Below the pieces are notes generated by a model. It made no database searches and was not told where the DNA came from. It saw only the letters and a list, made by a program, of their open reading frames with translations. Both the position numbers and the translations under genes were made by a program. Source: Lapidilactobacillus dextrinicus DSM 20335 (GTDB lineage: Bacteria; Bacillota; Bacilli; Lactobacillales; Lactobacillaceae). From it: DNA of 64,000 nt. The first letter of the stretch is position 1. Every line of letters starts with the position of its first letter. Of this stretch, positions 7,583 through 16,523 are shown in pieces. The DNA is taken from assembly GCF_001436095.1 (NCBI RefSeq), contig NZ_AYYK01000008.1:124295-188294 (forward strand), given 5' to 3'.

Positions 7583-9721
7583 ATGGCTAATTCATTTTAT
7601 TCAAATTCAAATGATCCATTCGATCGCGATATGGATGATATTTTTAATCAACTGATGGGAAGACTAAATGGTCTTAATTCGGAGTCTCATTATTTAGTTA
7701 ATGGTCGTGAAATGACACCGGAAGAATTTGCACAATATCGTGCTACTGGTCAATTACCAGCAAGCAAACAGAATCAAGTTCCTATTACAACAACACAACA
7801 ACATAAACAAAAGAAAGATGGAATTCTCGATAAACTCGGTCGTAATCTAACCGAAGAAGCTCACGAAGGTCAATTAGATCCCGTTATTGGTCGGAATAAA
7901 GAAATTCAAGAAACAGCTGAGATTTTAAGTCGTCGTACTAAGAATAATCCAATTTTAGTCGGTGATGCTGGTGTAGGTAAAACGGCTGTTGTTGAAGGCT
8001 TAGCACAAGCGATTGTGAGTGGTGATGTACCTGCTGCTATTAAAGACAAGGAAATTATTTCAATTGATATTTCCGGTCTTGAAGCAGGTACTCAATATCG
8101 AGGCTCATTTGAAGAAAATATCCAAAATCTTATTAAAGAAGTTAAAGAACAAGGCAATATTATCTTATTCTTTGACGAAATTCATCAAATTTTAGGTGCA
8201 GGATCTGCTGGTGATGGTGAAGGCAGTAAAGGTTTGGCCGATATTATTAAACCAGCATTAAGCCGTGGTGAGTTAACGGTTATTGGTGCAACGACGCAGG
8301 ATGAATATCGTAACACGATTATGAAGAATGCAGCTTTAGCTCGTCGTTTCAATGATGTGACAGTTAATGCGCCAAGTCCTGAAGATACGTTAGCGATCTT
8401 AAAGGGAATTCGAAGTTTGTATGAAAAACATCATCATGTTGAATTACCAGATGATGTTTTAAAGGCTTGCGTTGATTATTCAATTCAATATATTCCACAA
8501 CGTTCATTACCTGATAAGGCAATTGACTTGTTGGATATGACAGCTGCTCATTTGGCAGCTAAGCATCCAGTTACAGATAAAGTTCAATTAGAAAAACAAT
8601 TGCAAGAACAAGAAGCTAAGAAGCAAAAAGCTGCAGATAATGAAGATTTTGAAGCAGCTGCCAATGCTAAAGAAGAAATTGAAAAAATTCAAAAGAAATT
8701 AGCCGATGAAGATAGCACAGAAGAGGTTGTTGCTAAACCTAATGATGTTGCTGCAGCAGTTGAAAGATTAACTGGAATTCCAGTTTCTAAAATGGGTGCA
8801 AGTGATATCGAACGTTTAAAGAGTATTAACGAACGTTTGAAAGGTAAAGTTATTGGCCAAGATGAAGCCGTCGATATGGTTGCTAAAGCAATTCGTCGTA
8901 ATCGAGCTGGATTTGACGAAGGCAACCGACCAATTGGTAGTTTCCTCTTCGTTGGACCAACTGGTGTAGGTAAAACAGAATTGGCTAAGCAATTAGCATT
9001 AGATATGTTTGGTAGTAAAGATGCGATTACCCGTTTGGATATGAGCGAATATTCTGACCAAACTGCGGTTTCTAAGTTGATTGGGACAACAGCGGGTTAT
9101 GTTGGTTATGACGATAATGCTAATACCTTAACCGAAAAAGTTCGGCGTAATCCTTACTCAATCGTTTTATTAGACGAAATTGAAAAAGCTAATCCACAAG
9201 TTTTAACATTGTTATTACAAGTTATGGACGATGGTCGTTTGACTGATGGTCAAGGTAACGTCGTTGACTTCAAGAATACCATTATCATTGCTACTTCTAA
9301 TGCAGGGTTCGGCAATGAGAGTTTAACTGCTGATAAAACGAAAGATGAAGATTTGATGACTCGTTTGGCACCATTCTTCCGTCCAGAATTCTTGAACAGA
9401 TTTAACGGTATTGTTGAATTCAGTCACCTGAACAAGGAAGATTTACACCAAATTGTTGATTTAATGATTAGTGATGTTAATAAAACTTTAGCTAAGAAAG
9501 ATATTACGTTAACAGTTAGTGAAGCTGCCAAAGATTGGTTAGTCGAAAAAGGTTACGATGAAGCTATGGGAGCTCGGCCATTACGGCGAGTAATTGAACA
9601 ACAAATTCGTGATAAGGTGACAGACTTCTATCTCGATCATTTAGACGCTAAAGGATTACAAGCAGACGTTGAAGATGATACGATTGTAATTACGGCTAAG
9701 TCAGAAACTGAAGCTAAGTAA
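7583..9721 (+). CDS. clpL: ClpL, ATP-dependent Clp-family chaperone
   Basis: A 712-residue Hsp100 disaggregase found in Gram-positive cocci and lactobacilli. The N-terminus ([21 protein letters not shown]) is the short flexible segment typical of ClpL and lacks the Clp_N double domain. AAA1 has Walker A GDAGVGKT (127-134) and Walker B ILFFDEIH; the middle region has a UVR-like coiled coil ([18 protein letters not shown]); AAA2 has GPTGVGKT (about 458) and VLLDEIEKA, and the D2 small domain ends with [10 protein letters not shown]. It acts on stress-denatured proteins and is usually stress-induced. A strong bidirectional terminator follows. Confidence 0.95.
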   Translation: MANSFYSNSNDPFDRDMDDIFNQLMGRLNGLNSESHYLVNGREMTPEEFAQYRATGQLPASKQNQVPITTTQQHKQKKDGILDKLGRNLTEEAHEGQLDPVIGRNKEIQETAEILSRRTKNNPILVGDAGVGKTAVVEGLAQAIVSGDVPAAIKDKEIISIDISGLEAGTQYRGSFEENIQNLIKEVKEQGNIILFFDEIHQILGAGSAGDGEGSKGLADIIKPALSRGELTVIGATTQDEYRNTIMKNAALARRFNDVTVNAPSPEDTLAILKGIRSLYEKHHHVELPDDVLKACVDYSIQYIPQRSLPDKAIDLLDMTAAHLAAKHPVTDKVQLEKQLQEQEAKKQKAADNEDFEAAANAKEEIEKIQKKLADEDSTEEVVAKPNDVAAAVERLTGIPVSKMGASDIERLKSINERLKGKVIGQDEAVDMVAKAIRRNRAGFDEGNRPIGSFLFVGPTGVGKTELAKQLALDMFGSKDAITRLDMSEYSDQTAVSKLIGTTAGYVGYDDNANTLTEKVRRNPYSIVLLDEIEKANPQVLTLLLQVMDDGRLTDGQGNVVDFKNTIIIATSNAGFGNESLTADKTKDEDLMTRLAPFFRPEFLNRFNGIVEFSHLNKEDLHQIVDLMISDVNKTLAKKDITLTVSEAAKDWLVEKGYDEAMGARPLRRVIEQQIRDKVTDFYLDHLDAKGLQADVEDDTIVITAKSETEAK

Positions 9722-9770
9722 AAATAATTTGCTAAAGAGATTTGTTGTTTAAACTATCAAACCATTTAAA

Positions 9771-9806
9771 AAAGCTACGAACAATATTATTGTTCGTAGC
9801 TTTTTT
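9771..9806 (+). terminator. Terminator downstream of clpL (bidirectional)
   Basis: GCTACGAACAAT (9774-9785) pairs with its complement (9789-9800) and is flanked by A and T runs on both sides, so it can serve clpL and, on the other strand, the TSUP gene. Confidence 0.85.
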
Positions 9807-9889
9807 AGCAATCGTTAAGTCTTTTCTAAAAATAACGTAGGTAATCGCTAAGATAATTTTTATATTGGGTAATTTATTTTAGTTACTAT

Positions 9890-10606
9890 TTAGAAAAATA
9901 AATAATAAAGACCGCTCAAACCAATAAATCCGTAAATAAAGGGTTTAAGTGTTGTTAGATCCCAGCGAGTAGATAACCTCGTAGCAATAATAGTACCAAC
10001 AGCTGCCGCAATCATTCCCACAATAATATAAGGGATGTCGGGTGCCGTTAAAATTCCTCCGGCAATACGAATGCCAGTGATATAAAAAGCATCAATTAAG
10101 AAAAATCCCTGAATATTGCCAATATAATCCGGCATTGAACTTGATAATGATAAGAAGTATAACGCCATTAATGGACCACCAATACCAAATAAGCCATTGA
10201 AAAATCCAGAAATAATCATGAAGCACCCTGCAATATACCAAGGATATTTAGCACTACCTGCGCTTTTAGAAAGAATAAAATAAAGACTAAGTGAAACTAA
10301 TAGTCCGCCTAACATAAGTCGCAAAACGTGTGTATCTAGTACACTGCTTAAATGTACTGACCAAGTTGCAACTGATGCATAAATGATAAAAGGAATTAAA
10401 ACGCGCTTCCATTTAAATTCATGACGATAACGAATTGTAAGGGCTAAAACACTGCTTAACATAATAATGCCACCAATTCCGGCCGCTTTGTCCATGGGAA
10501 GAATTGAAGGGAAGAAGATCATCATAATAATGACAGCACCAAATCCGGTTAGTCCTTGAACCAATCCGGCAATTAATGCTGGGAAAATAATTAAGAGCCA
10601 AATCAT
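9890..10606 (-). CDS. TSUP family (TauE/SafE) membrane transporter
   Basis: A 238-residue membrane protein with about eight hydrophobic helices. The N-terminal GLVQGLTGFGAVIIMM and the central SGFFNGLFGIGGPLMALYFL are the paired glycine-rich motifs of the TSUP (4-toluene sulfonate uptake) family, whose members move sulfite, sulfoacetate, taurine-derived or related anions. The substrate is not deducible. GGAGG precedes two possible starts, a TTG at 10609 and the ATG at 10606; I chose the ATG. It is a single gene ending near the clpL terminator. Confidence 0.85.
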   Translation of the reverse strand: MIWLLIIFPALIAGLVQGLTGFGAVIIMMIFFPSILPMDKAAGIGGIIMLSSVLALTIRYRHEFKWKRVLIPFIIYASVATWSVHLSSVLDTHVLRLMLGGLLVSLSLYFILSKSAGSAKYPWYIAGCFMIISGFFNGLFGIGGPLMALYFLSLSSSMPDYIGNIQGFFLIDAFYITGIRIAGGILTAPDIPYIIVGMIAAAVGTIIATRLSTRWDLTTLKPFIYGFIGLSGLYYLFF

Positions 10607-10758
10607 CAAGCTTTACCTCCTTTCTGTTTATTAAATGTTCTCTATCTAGTCTGAACATTTAACGGAATCGTGTCAATGGTTATTCCAGAATAGCGAGTCA
10701 GTCCTGGTAAGTACTAAAATTCTTGTTATAACGTGGCTATTGTTAGCCTTAAAAAAGT

Positions 10759-11722
10759 TTGATGATTCAGGAGATTAAAATGTCAGAAAAATTGATTCAA
10801 CACTTATCATCCGCCAGTTGGCCTCATTATCAGGAAAGTTCCAATTCTGCGGCATGGGGTATTTTTGAACAACAGCGCTTAGTAGCAGTTATTGAAACAT
10901 TACCTGACGAAATTAAAAATTGTGACATTTCAAGCCGATGCTGAAAGTGATGCTCAAGCATTCATTGAGTTAGCAAAAGAGCAAGCGCAACTAGAAAATC
11001 GTCAATTTATTACCATTGCAGCAACAACTTAGCTGAAGTTATTTTTGAAAAATGGATTTAGTCAAGATGCCGGAACATTAACCTGGTTACGATCAAAACC
11101 AGAACCAATCAAGACACTAGAGATTCGTCCGGAACTGGAAACGGATTTTAATGATGTTGAAACGATGATTAATCAAGCTTTTTGGAATAAATTTCAACCA
11201 AGTAGTATCGAAGCTTATTTATTGCAACAATTAAGAAAGAGCGCTATCTATTTGCCAGAACTTAGCCGCATTACTATTGTGAACGGTGAAGTTGGTGGCG
11301 GGATTTTTTATTCTAAGGCTGAGATCCAAACTAAAAATCAAAAAGTGTCAATTTTAACTTTTGGGCCTTTAGGTGTTGCGCCAAGGTGGCAAGGGACTGG
11401 GATTGGGATTGGGACGCAACTATTAAAAACAACGTTGGCACTAGCTAAACAGGCTGATTATCAAGGTGTAGTGATTACCGGCGTGCCTAATTATTATCGA
11501 CAACATGGTTTTCAACCGACAGTTAATTTTGGAATTACCCTTCCAGATGGAACAACGCCAGATTTTTTAATGGGTTATGAATTGCAGCAAGGTGGTTTAA
11601 GGACAATTCCGGGAATTTACCAAGAAAATGAGTTTTTCGAAAAGTTATCACTAACTAAAAATGATCATTATAACGAGCGTTTTAACCAGCGACCAGCACA
11701 ATGGTTTCCTCAACAACTATAA
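10759..11722 (+). pseudogene. GNAT acetyltransferase gene disrupted by a frameshift and a nonsense codon
   Basis: The N-terminal part reads MSEKLIQHLSSASWPHYQES and runs out of frame in an A run at 10915-10919: with four A instead of five the frame continues as IVTFQADAESDAQAFIELA. That second frame then meets an in-frame TAG at 11030-11032 and afterwards runs open to 11722. The C-terminal piece (from about 11108) carries a complete-looking GNAT fold: LEIRPELETDFNDVETMI, then the acetyl-CoA loop region LGVAPRWQGTGIGIGTQLLK and GVPNYYRQHGF, as in YhbS-like N-acetyltransferases. The C-terminal domain could still be made from the TTG at 11045, but no ribosome binding site is evident. Sequencing error at the A run remains possible; the TAG needs a second change. 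Confidence 0.75.
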
Positions 11723-11723
11723 A

Positions 11724-11767
11724 AAGCCTAAGGTACAACAAAATAAGTTGTATCTTAGGCTTTTTTT
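11724..11767 (+). terminator. Terminator between GNAT relic and CAT-like gene
   Basis: AAGCCTAAGGTACAAC pairs with its near complement (one G-T pair) around a 7-base loop and is followed by seven T on the plus strand. The A run on the other side lets it work for the convergent CAT-like gene too. Confidence 0.85.
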
Positions 11768-11786
11768 ACTGTTAATTGATCACTGC

Positions 11787-12371
11787 TTAAAGCAACCAAT
11801 CTTCAGGATGATCCAATGAAGATTGAAGGCGTTGAAAGAAATGACTAACATGATACGCATCAGCAACGGCGTGATGAATAGTAAAGGATAGCGGCATGAT
11901 TCTTTTTCCTGCTTGAACGACATATTTGCCAGCTTCAATAACCGGTAAATAATTAGGGAGGCCATTAAAAGTTAAAGGCGTATAACTATTAAAGTGTAGC
12001 CAGGGATTCATATTAATCATATAGGCATTTTCAGGTTGGTCAGCCTTAATCATAGCACCATGTTGAGCTTGGTATTGCTTAAGATCGGTTAAATAATTTT
12101 CGTGAAAGTTTGATAGATTAGCATCGTAAGTAGTCCACATACCAGAAATAGTCTGGTTATCTTCATGAAAAATTAAATAGGACGGTGTTAGGTTGGTGTA
12201 ATGACCTAACTGTCCATCGCGTTGAGCAATCATGAATTCAGGCTGTTCACTAATTAAATGAGTAATCAAATATAAGTAAACTGCAAAAAAATGATAGTGA
12301 TGTTGCTTAGCGGCCAAATAAGTAGCCGTAATATTCACGTCCATGTTAATGGTAAAGCCAGTCGGCATCAT
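11787..12371 (-). CDS. Chloramphenicol acetyltransferase-like protein, probable loss of N-terminus
   Basis: A 194-residue frame matching the CAT fold (trimeric acetyl-CoA dependent O-acetyltransferase): NMDVNITATYL near the start and the catalytic histidine region TIHHAVADAYHVSHFF near the C-terminus. The usual HHxxxDG has Ala in place of Gly. The reading frame continues upstream of the ATG at 12371 and encodes a typical CAT N-terminus (TLEFTPIDLQTWSRRDYFYY), but the only codons there are non-start codons until a TAA just inside the neighbouring gene end. No ribosome binding site precedes the ATG at 12371. The gene may have lost its start codon, so it could be inactive; such CAT-like proteins in lactobacilli need not confer resistance. 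Confidence 0.6.
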   Translation of the reverse strand: MMPTGFTINMDVNITATYLAAKQHHYHFFAVYLYLITHLISEQPEFMIAQRDGQLGHYTNLTPSYLIFHEDNQTISGMWTTYDANLSNFHENYLTDLKQYQAQHGAMIKADQPENAYMINMNPWLHFNSYTPLTFNGLPNYLPVIEAGKYVVQAGKRIMPLSFTIHHAVADAYHVSHFFQRLQSSLDHPEDWLL

Positions 12372-12442
12372 TTTAGTAAAGTAATAAAAATAGTCACGTC
12401 TAGACCAAGTTTGTAAATCAATTGGGGTAAATTCTAATGTCG

Positions 12443-13243
12443 TTAGTTATTTTCTCGTAATGGTTTATTATAACCGCGTTCTCCAAAGGGCTGTAATTTT
12501 GTTAACCATTCTTTCTTTAAATTTTTTAATTCTAGCCGAAGATTTTCTACATCGTCTGTTTTTTCTTGCCATAAAACTTCTAAATTAAAAGCGGTTTCGC
12601 CGTATTGATCCCAAGCATGTTGTAAATCGGAGTCTCGGTAAGCATGATTGTTTAAATTCATTTTGTAATAGTCCCAGCGATTTTTAGTATTGGGAACAGC
12701 CTCGATATAGATTTTGTGATTGATTTGATTGGTTAATTGAATAACGCCATAATAGGTTGATTGTAATTTGTAGGATTGAATAATTGCTTTTCGATCTTCT
12801 TTTTTCATTTTTTTCTCCATATTAAAAAGTTCGCCAGTAGCGGCGGTTGTCGGTGGAACTGGTAATAATTCGGCATCTTGATCCGAGCCAAAAACGGCCT
12901 GATATTGAGCAAGATATAATTGGGCTTGCTTGGCTTTTTCTCTAAACGTAAATTTTTGGTGGCGAATTGTTGAAGGACTAACTTGTAATTGTTTGGCGAT
13001 ATTACTATCTTTAATCGGTTGCTTGAAAACAGTCAGTAACTGTTGTTGATTTTGAGTGAGGGTATTATATTTTTCTGGTACGGATAACAATGCTGACAAG
13101 GCACCATTATGTTGCTCAGCTAGATGGTTATTAATTTGCTCCTGCTTAAAAAAAGTCGCAGAACAATAATTGCAACTGTAAATCTTGCGGATTTGACGGT
13201 AGCCTTGAACTAGTTCATCAATAGTAAAATCTGTTGGATTCAT
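12443..13243 (-). CDS. Zinc-finger / HTH / GIY-YIG-like domain protein
   Basis: A 266-residue protein with three visible parts. Residues 22-45 fit the classic C2H2 finger spacing exactly: Cys24-x2-Cys27, Phe31 at the core position, His40-x4-His45. Residues 63-110 look like a LuxR/sigma-type helix-turn-helix (IKDSNIAKQLQVSPSTIRHQ). Residues 163-262 resemble a GIY-YIG domain: GVIQLTN (166-172), KIYI (177-180), Arg189 in NRW, LQHAWDQYG (207-215), Glu245 and Asn259 in GYNKP. The GIY and YIG triplets are degenerate: GVI, and YIE where Glu replaces Gly. Related GIY-YIG proteins occur in Firmicutes; the function is unknown. RBS AGGTGAG. It lies head-to-tail with the CAT-like gene. Confidence 0.7.
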   Translation of the reverse strand: MNPTDFTIDELVQGYRQIRKIYSCNYCSATFFKQEQINNHLAEQHNGALSALLSVPEKYNTLTQNQQQLLTVFKQPIKDSNIAKQLQVSPSTIRHQKFTFREKAKQAQLYLAQYQAVFGSDQDAELLPVPPTTAATGELFNMEKKMKKEDRKAIIQSYKLQSTYYGVIQLTNQINHKIYIEAVPNTKNRWDYYKMNLNNHAYRDSDLQHAWDQYGETAFNLEVLWQEKTDDVENLRLELKNLKKEWLTKLQPFGERGYNKPLRENN

Positions 13244-13366
13244 TTACTCACCTCAATTCAAATTATTATGTATTGTTTATTAATAATGTCAACATTTATC
13301 CAAAAATATATTTATCCAAAAGATTAACTAAATTTCGTTAAGGCATTTAATTGGGGTAACACTATT

Positions 13367-13384
13367 TTGTAAAATAAGTTACAA
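13367..13384. promoter_or_regulatory. Inverted repeat in the finger-protein/nitroreductase intergenic region
   Basis: TTGTAA-N6-TTACAA lies about 85 bases before the nitroreductase start, in a 225-base divergent gap. Its position suits an operator for the nitroreductase or the divergent gene. I found no consensus promoter that fixes its role. Confidence 0.35.
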
Positions 13385-13468
13385 TTAGGGCGTACAGGTC
13401 AAAATAAAACGTTAATAATAAATGAGACCTTGTTAAAATAAATTTAATCTGCTTGGAGGCATTAATTA

Positions 13469-14113
13469 ATGACACAATTAGTTAATAATGATTTTGCTGA
13501 TGTGATGTTAAATCGTCACTCTGTTCGTAAATTTGATCCTAGCGTTAAAATTTCTCGGGATGAGCTACAAGAAATAATTGCTCAGGCAACCACAGCACCT
13601 TCAGCTTGTAATTTACAGTCATGGCATTTTGTTGTAATTGATACACCTGAAGCTAAAGCACAATTAAAAAAAGCAGCACTGAAATTCAATTATCCACAAA
13701 TTGATACAAGCTCTGCTATTATTTTTGTGGCCGGTGATACACAATCACATAAAGTTTATCGCGACGTTTGGACGAAAGTTTATGAGGCAGGTAAAATTGA
13801 TAAAGCTAAACTTGATTCAATTTTTAATACCTTCTTGCCAATGTATGAAAATGCAACACCAGAATTTTTGAAACTTGATGCTACTATTGACAGCTCAATG
13901 GTAGCCATGCAGTTACTATTAGCTGTTCGTGCTCATGGCTATGAAGCTAATGCTTGGTCAGGCTATGATTTCAAAACGATTATTCCTACGCTTGGTTTAG
14001 ATGAGCAGCGGTTTGTACCAATTATGGCAATTTCAATTGGTAAACCAGCAACAGATGAAAAAATTTTAAAGACTGATCGTTATGATGCTAAAACATTGAC
14101 GGAGTTTTTATAA
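13469..14113 (+). CDS. Nitroreductase family FMN oxidoreductase
   Basis: A 214-residue flavoprotein of the NfsB/FRase-like nitroreductase family that reduces nitro compounds or quinones with NAD(P)H. The N-terminal RHSVRKFDPSVKISRDEL is the FMN-phosphate binding signature (Arg-x-Ser-x-Arg), followed by ATTAPSACNLQSWHFVVI, the second FMN contact. DSSMVAMQLLLAVRAHGYEA is the dimer-interface helix and the C-terminal PIMAISIGKPATDE closes the fold. Gene is preceded by TTGGAGG and stands alone between the divergent finger protein and a long hairpin. Confidence 0.9.
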   Translation: MTQLVNNDFADVMLNRHSVRKFDPSVKISRDELQEIIAQATTAPSACNLQSWHFVVIDTPEAKAQLKKAALKFNYPQIDTSSAIIFVAGDTQSHKVYRDVWTKVYEAGKIDKAKLDSIFNTFLPMYENATPEFLKLDATIDSSMVAMQLLLAVRAHGYEANAWSGYDFKTIIPTLGLDEQRFVPIMAISIGKPATDEKILKTDRYDAKTLTEFL

Positions 14114-14124
14114 TATAACAAAGC

Positions 14125-14187
14125 ACCATTAAAATAAGCCACCAAATTCGAATTACACGTTCGAGTTTGGTGGCTTATTTTAATGGT
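14125..14187. terminator. Very long hairpin (28-bp stem) after the nitroreductase gene
   Basis: Bases 14125-14152 and 14160-14187 are complementary over 28 positions with a single T/C difference (a G-U pair in RNA) around a 7-base loop. It lies between convergent genes (nitroreductase and DUF1275), so it probably acts as a bidirectional terminator. The stem is about twice as long as most terminators here and the T tract is inside the stem. Confidence 0.65.
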
Positions 14188-14235
14188 AAGGATCGAGAAA
14201 ACTGTCATAAACGTCGTTATAACGGATTAAAAATT

Positions 14236-14895
14236 TTAAACGTGTGCGAGACGTAACCAAGCTAAGAGCAAAATGGCAACCGGAATTAAGATTGAGCTAG
14301 TTCCCAAATAAGGAATCACAACGGCAACAATTACAGCACCAATGGTAAATGAAATAAAGATGAGTAAGGTTGTAATCAGGCGATGCTTGGCAGCTACTTC
14401 ACGATAAGCTAGTGTATCCCATGAGGTTTCCGCTAAAGTACGCAAATTACCGGTCATCATTAATGGTGTAAAGGGAACGCCATCTAGTTGGTGAAATGCT
14501 TGTAATTCTGCGGCAGCGGCAATTGATAAAATAATAGTTGCAGTAAAATTTGAAATATGAGTTCCTAAAAGAGCCACTAAAATTAATAGCAAGGCTTGGT
14601 ATAGCAGAATAGCTTGGCGACCTTTTGTTCCATGGGTCTTAAAAAGGTGATTCCGCTGAAAGATACGAACTAGCAGTGTACCGGCAAAAAAGGCCAGTAA
14701 TGAAATTGCATAACGCCAACATAAGTTGAGTTGTCGTTCACCTAAGCGAATTCCTAGCAGAATTAAATTACCTGTTTGCATACCAGCAAAGACTTTTCCA
14801 TGTAGCAAGTATGAGTAAGCATCCATACCACCAGCCGTCATGGTTAGTAATGCGCCAAACAGTGGTTGTTCATATGCCGGAATTTTTTTTTTCAT
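14236..14895 (-). CDS. DUF1275 (YoaK family) membrane protein
   Basis: A 219-residue integral membrane protein with about six helices. The opening GALLTMTAGGMDAYSYLLHGKVFAGMQTGNLI contains the conserved glycine pair, aspartate and the FxxMQTGN motif of the YoaK/DUF1275 family, and the central VPFTPLMMTGNLRTLAE is the family's second TGN motif. Members are widespread in bacteria with no proven biochemical function. It stands alone, convergent with the nitroreductase gene. Confidence 0.9.
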   Translation of the reverse strand: MKKKIPAYEQPLFGALLTMTAGGMDAYSYLLHGKVFAGMQTGNLILLGIRLGERQLNLCWRYAISLLAFFAGTLLVRIFQRNHLFKTHGTKGRQAILLYQALLLILVALLGTHISNFTATIILSIAAAAELQAFHQLDGVPFTPLMMTGNLRTLAETSWDTLAYREVAAKHRLITTLLIFISFTIGAVIVAVVIPYLGTSSILIPVAILLLAWLRLAHV

Positions 14896-15153
14896 GAGAC
14901 AATATACTCCAATTATTTTTAATGAAAGATCAATTTCTATCGTATCATGAATTTAGCAATTTTTAATAAATTATTGAGAGTTTTTATTTCCGCGAAATGT
15001 ATCCGGTTGCCTAGAAAAATAGCGGTATCATAGGCTGCGCCTTAATTGCTTTTTAACAAGATCTTCAGTATTATGATAATTGTTATAAGAAATATAGACA
15101 ATCAAACAATAACTTTTTAATTATAAGTTAGCGTTGATCAAGGAGCTGCTATT

Positions 15154-16347
15154 ATGTCGAAAATACTTGCTATTAACGCCGGAAGTTCATCATTAAAATG
15201 GCGTCTAATTGAAATGCCAACTGAAAAAGTTATTGCCAAAGGTTCTGCTGAACGAATTGGACAAAAACTTGGCAAAATTAAAGTCGTTGCCAATGGCGAA
15301 AAAACTGAACGCGAATCACCGGTGCCAACACATCATGATGCTGTTGAAATGCTACTTAAAATGTTAACTGAAAGTAAGATCATTAACGATTTCTCAGAAA
15401 TTACTGGTGTGGGTCATCGGGTGGTTGCTGGTGGTGAGATTTTCCATCAGTCAACGTTAATCGATGAAAGGGTATTAACTCAAATCGAATCTTTAGCCGA
15501 ATATGCACCGTTGCATAATCCAGCTGAAGCTGAGGGTATTCGTGCTTTCATGGCCGCTTTACCTGGCGTTCCAGAAGTAGCCGTTTTTGACACCTCTTTC
15601 CACCAAACGTTACCTGCAGTTAACTACCTATATAGTATTCCGTATGATTACTACAAACAATTTGGCGCTCGTAAATACGGTGCCCATGGGACTAGTTATC
15701 GATATGTTTCTCAACGAGCTGCAGAATTAGTTGACCAGCCATTGGCTGACTTAAAAATGATCGTCGCTCACTTAGGTAACGGCGTTTCACTAGACGCTAT
15801 TAAAGATGGTCAATCTTACAACACGAGTATGGGTTTTACCCCACTAGCAGGTGTAACAATGGGAACTCGTTCAGGTGATATTGATGCTTCGTTAGTGGCT
15901 TTCTTAGAGGAAAAATTAGATTTATCAGTTGAACAAATGACTGATATTTTAAATACAAAATCTGGCTTACTAGGATTATCGGGTATTTCTTCCGACATGC
16001 GTGATTTGTTGGCTAAAGAGACAACTAACGAACGGGCTAAAATTGCTATGGACATTTTTATTGATCGAATTGTTCAATACATCGGTGCCTATACTGCCCA
16101 GTTGAACGGATTAGATACTTTAGTTTTCACAGCTGGTATTGGTGAGAATGAAGCACCAATTCGCAGTCGCGTTTGCCGATCTTTAGGCTATCTTGATGTC
16201 GAAATAGATGAAAATCTTAATAAGGCAGCTCGTGGAACAGAGCAATTGATTAGCACACCACAATCTAAAGTCAAAGTTTTGGTTGTTCCGACAGATGAAG
16301 AGCTGATGATTGCACGAGACGTTGTTGAATTAGGCAAAATTAAATAA
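15154..16347 (+). CDS. ackA: Acetate kinase
   Basis: A 397-residue cytosolic enzyme converting acetyl phosphate and ADP to acetate and ATP, the final ATP-yielding step of the acetate branch. The sequence shows INAGSSSLKW at residues 6-15, VGHRVVAGGE, the conserved PLHNPAE, FDTSFHQTLP, HLGNGVS in the nucleotide/phosphate loop and FTAGIGENE near the C-terminus. Length is standard. Start ATG follows an AAGGAGC site. No phosphotransacetylase gene is adjacent, the usual situation in lactobacilli. A perfect terminator follows. Confidence 0.97.
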   Translation: MSKILAINAGSSSLKWRLIEMPTEKVIAKGSAERIGQKLGKIKVVANGEKTERESPVPTHHDAVEMLLKMLTESKIINDFSEITGVGHRVVAGGEIFHQSTLIDERVLTQIESLAEYAPLHNPAEAEGIRAFMAALPGVPEVAVFDTSFHQTLPAVNYLYSIPYDYYKQFGARKYGAHGTSYRYVSQRAAELVDQPLADLKMIVAHLGNGVSLDAIKDGQSYNTSMGFTPLAGVTMGTRSGDIDASLVAFLEEKLDLSVEQMTDILNTKSGLLGLSGISSDMRDLLAKETTNERAKIAMDIFIDRIVQYIGAYTAQLNGLDTLVFTAGIGENEAPIRSRVCRSLGYLDVEIDENLNKAARGTEQLISTPQSKVKVLVVPTDEELMIARDVVELGKIK

Positions 16348-16354
16348 TATTAGC

Positions 16355-16388
16355 AAAAAGATCAGATAAATTTTATCTGATCTTTTTT
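16355..16388 (+). terminator. ackA terminator
   Basis: AAAAGATCAGATAAA pairs with TTTATCTGATCTTTT and is followed by T residues. Confidence 0.9.
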
Positions 16389-16432
16389 CACGTATTAGTT
16401 CTTACAGCAGTTCAAATTATAAATTTCTACAC

Positions 16433-16446
16433 TGTAAGCGCTTGAC
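16433..16446 (+). promoter_or_regulatory. cre-like CcpA site overlapping the GH31 promoter
   Basis: TGTAAGCGCTTGAC matches the cre consensus TGWAANCGNTNWCA except in the last two positions. It overlaps the -35 box of the promoter at 16442-16469, a position expected to give catabolite repression of the glucosidase gene. Confidence 0.55.
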
Positions 16447-16469
16447 GAAATATTACAGGCTGGTACAAT
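16442..16469 (+). promoter_or_regulatory. Promoter of the GH31 gene
   Basis: TTGACG (16442-16447) and TACAAT (16464-16469) with a 16-base spacer, and an extended -10 TGG directly before TACAAT. Confidence 0.6.
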
Positions 16470-16523
16470 TTGACTGTTGCGTTTTAGTGATATCAGAGCT
16501 TATTAAAAAATAGGAGTGTCAAA

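Noticed and set aside
8689-8925. Antisense open frame within clpL
   Set aside because: A shadow of the conserved clpL coding frame with no SD or family similarity.
14215-14224. CGTTATAACG palindrome, also at 42530-42539
   Set aside because: Short, AT-rich and found in unrelated settings near gene ends; too weak to propose a site without genome-wide counting.
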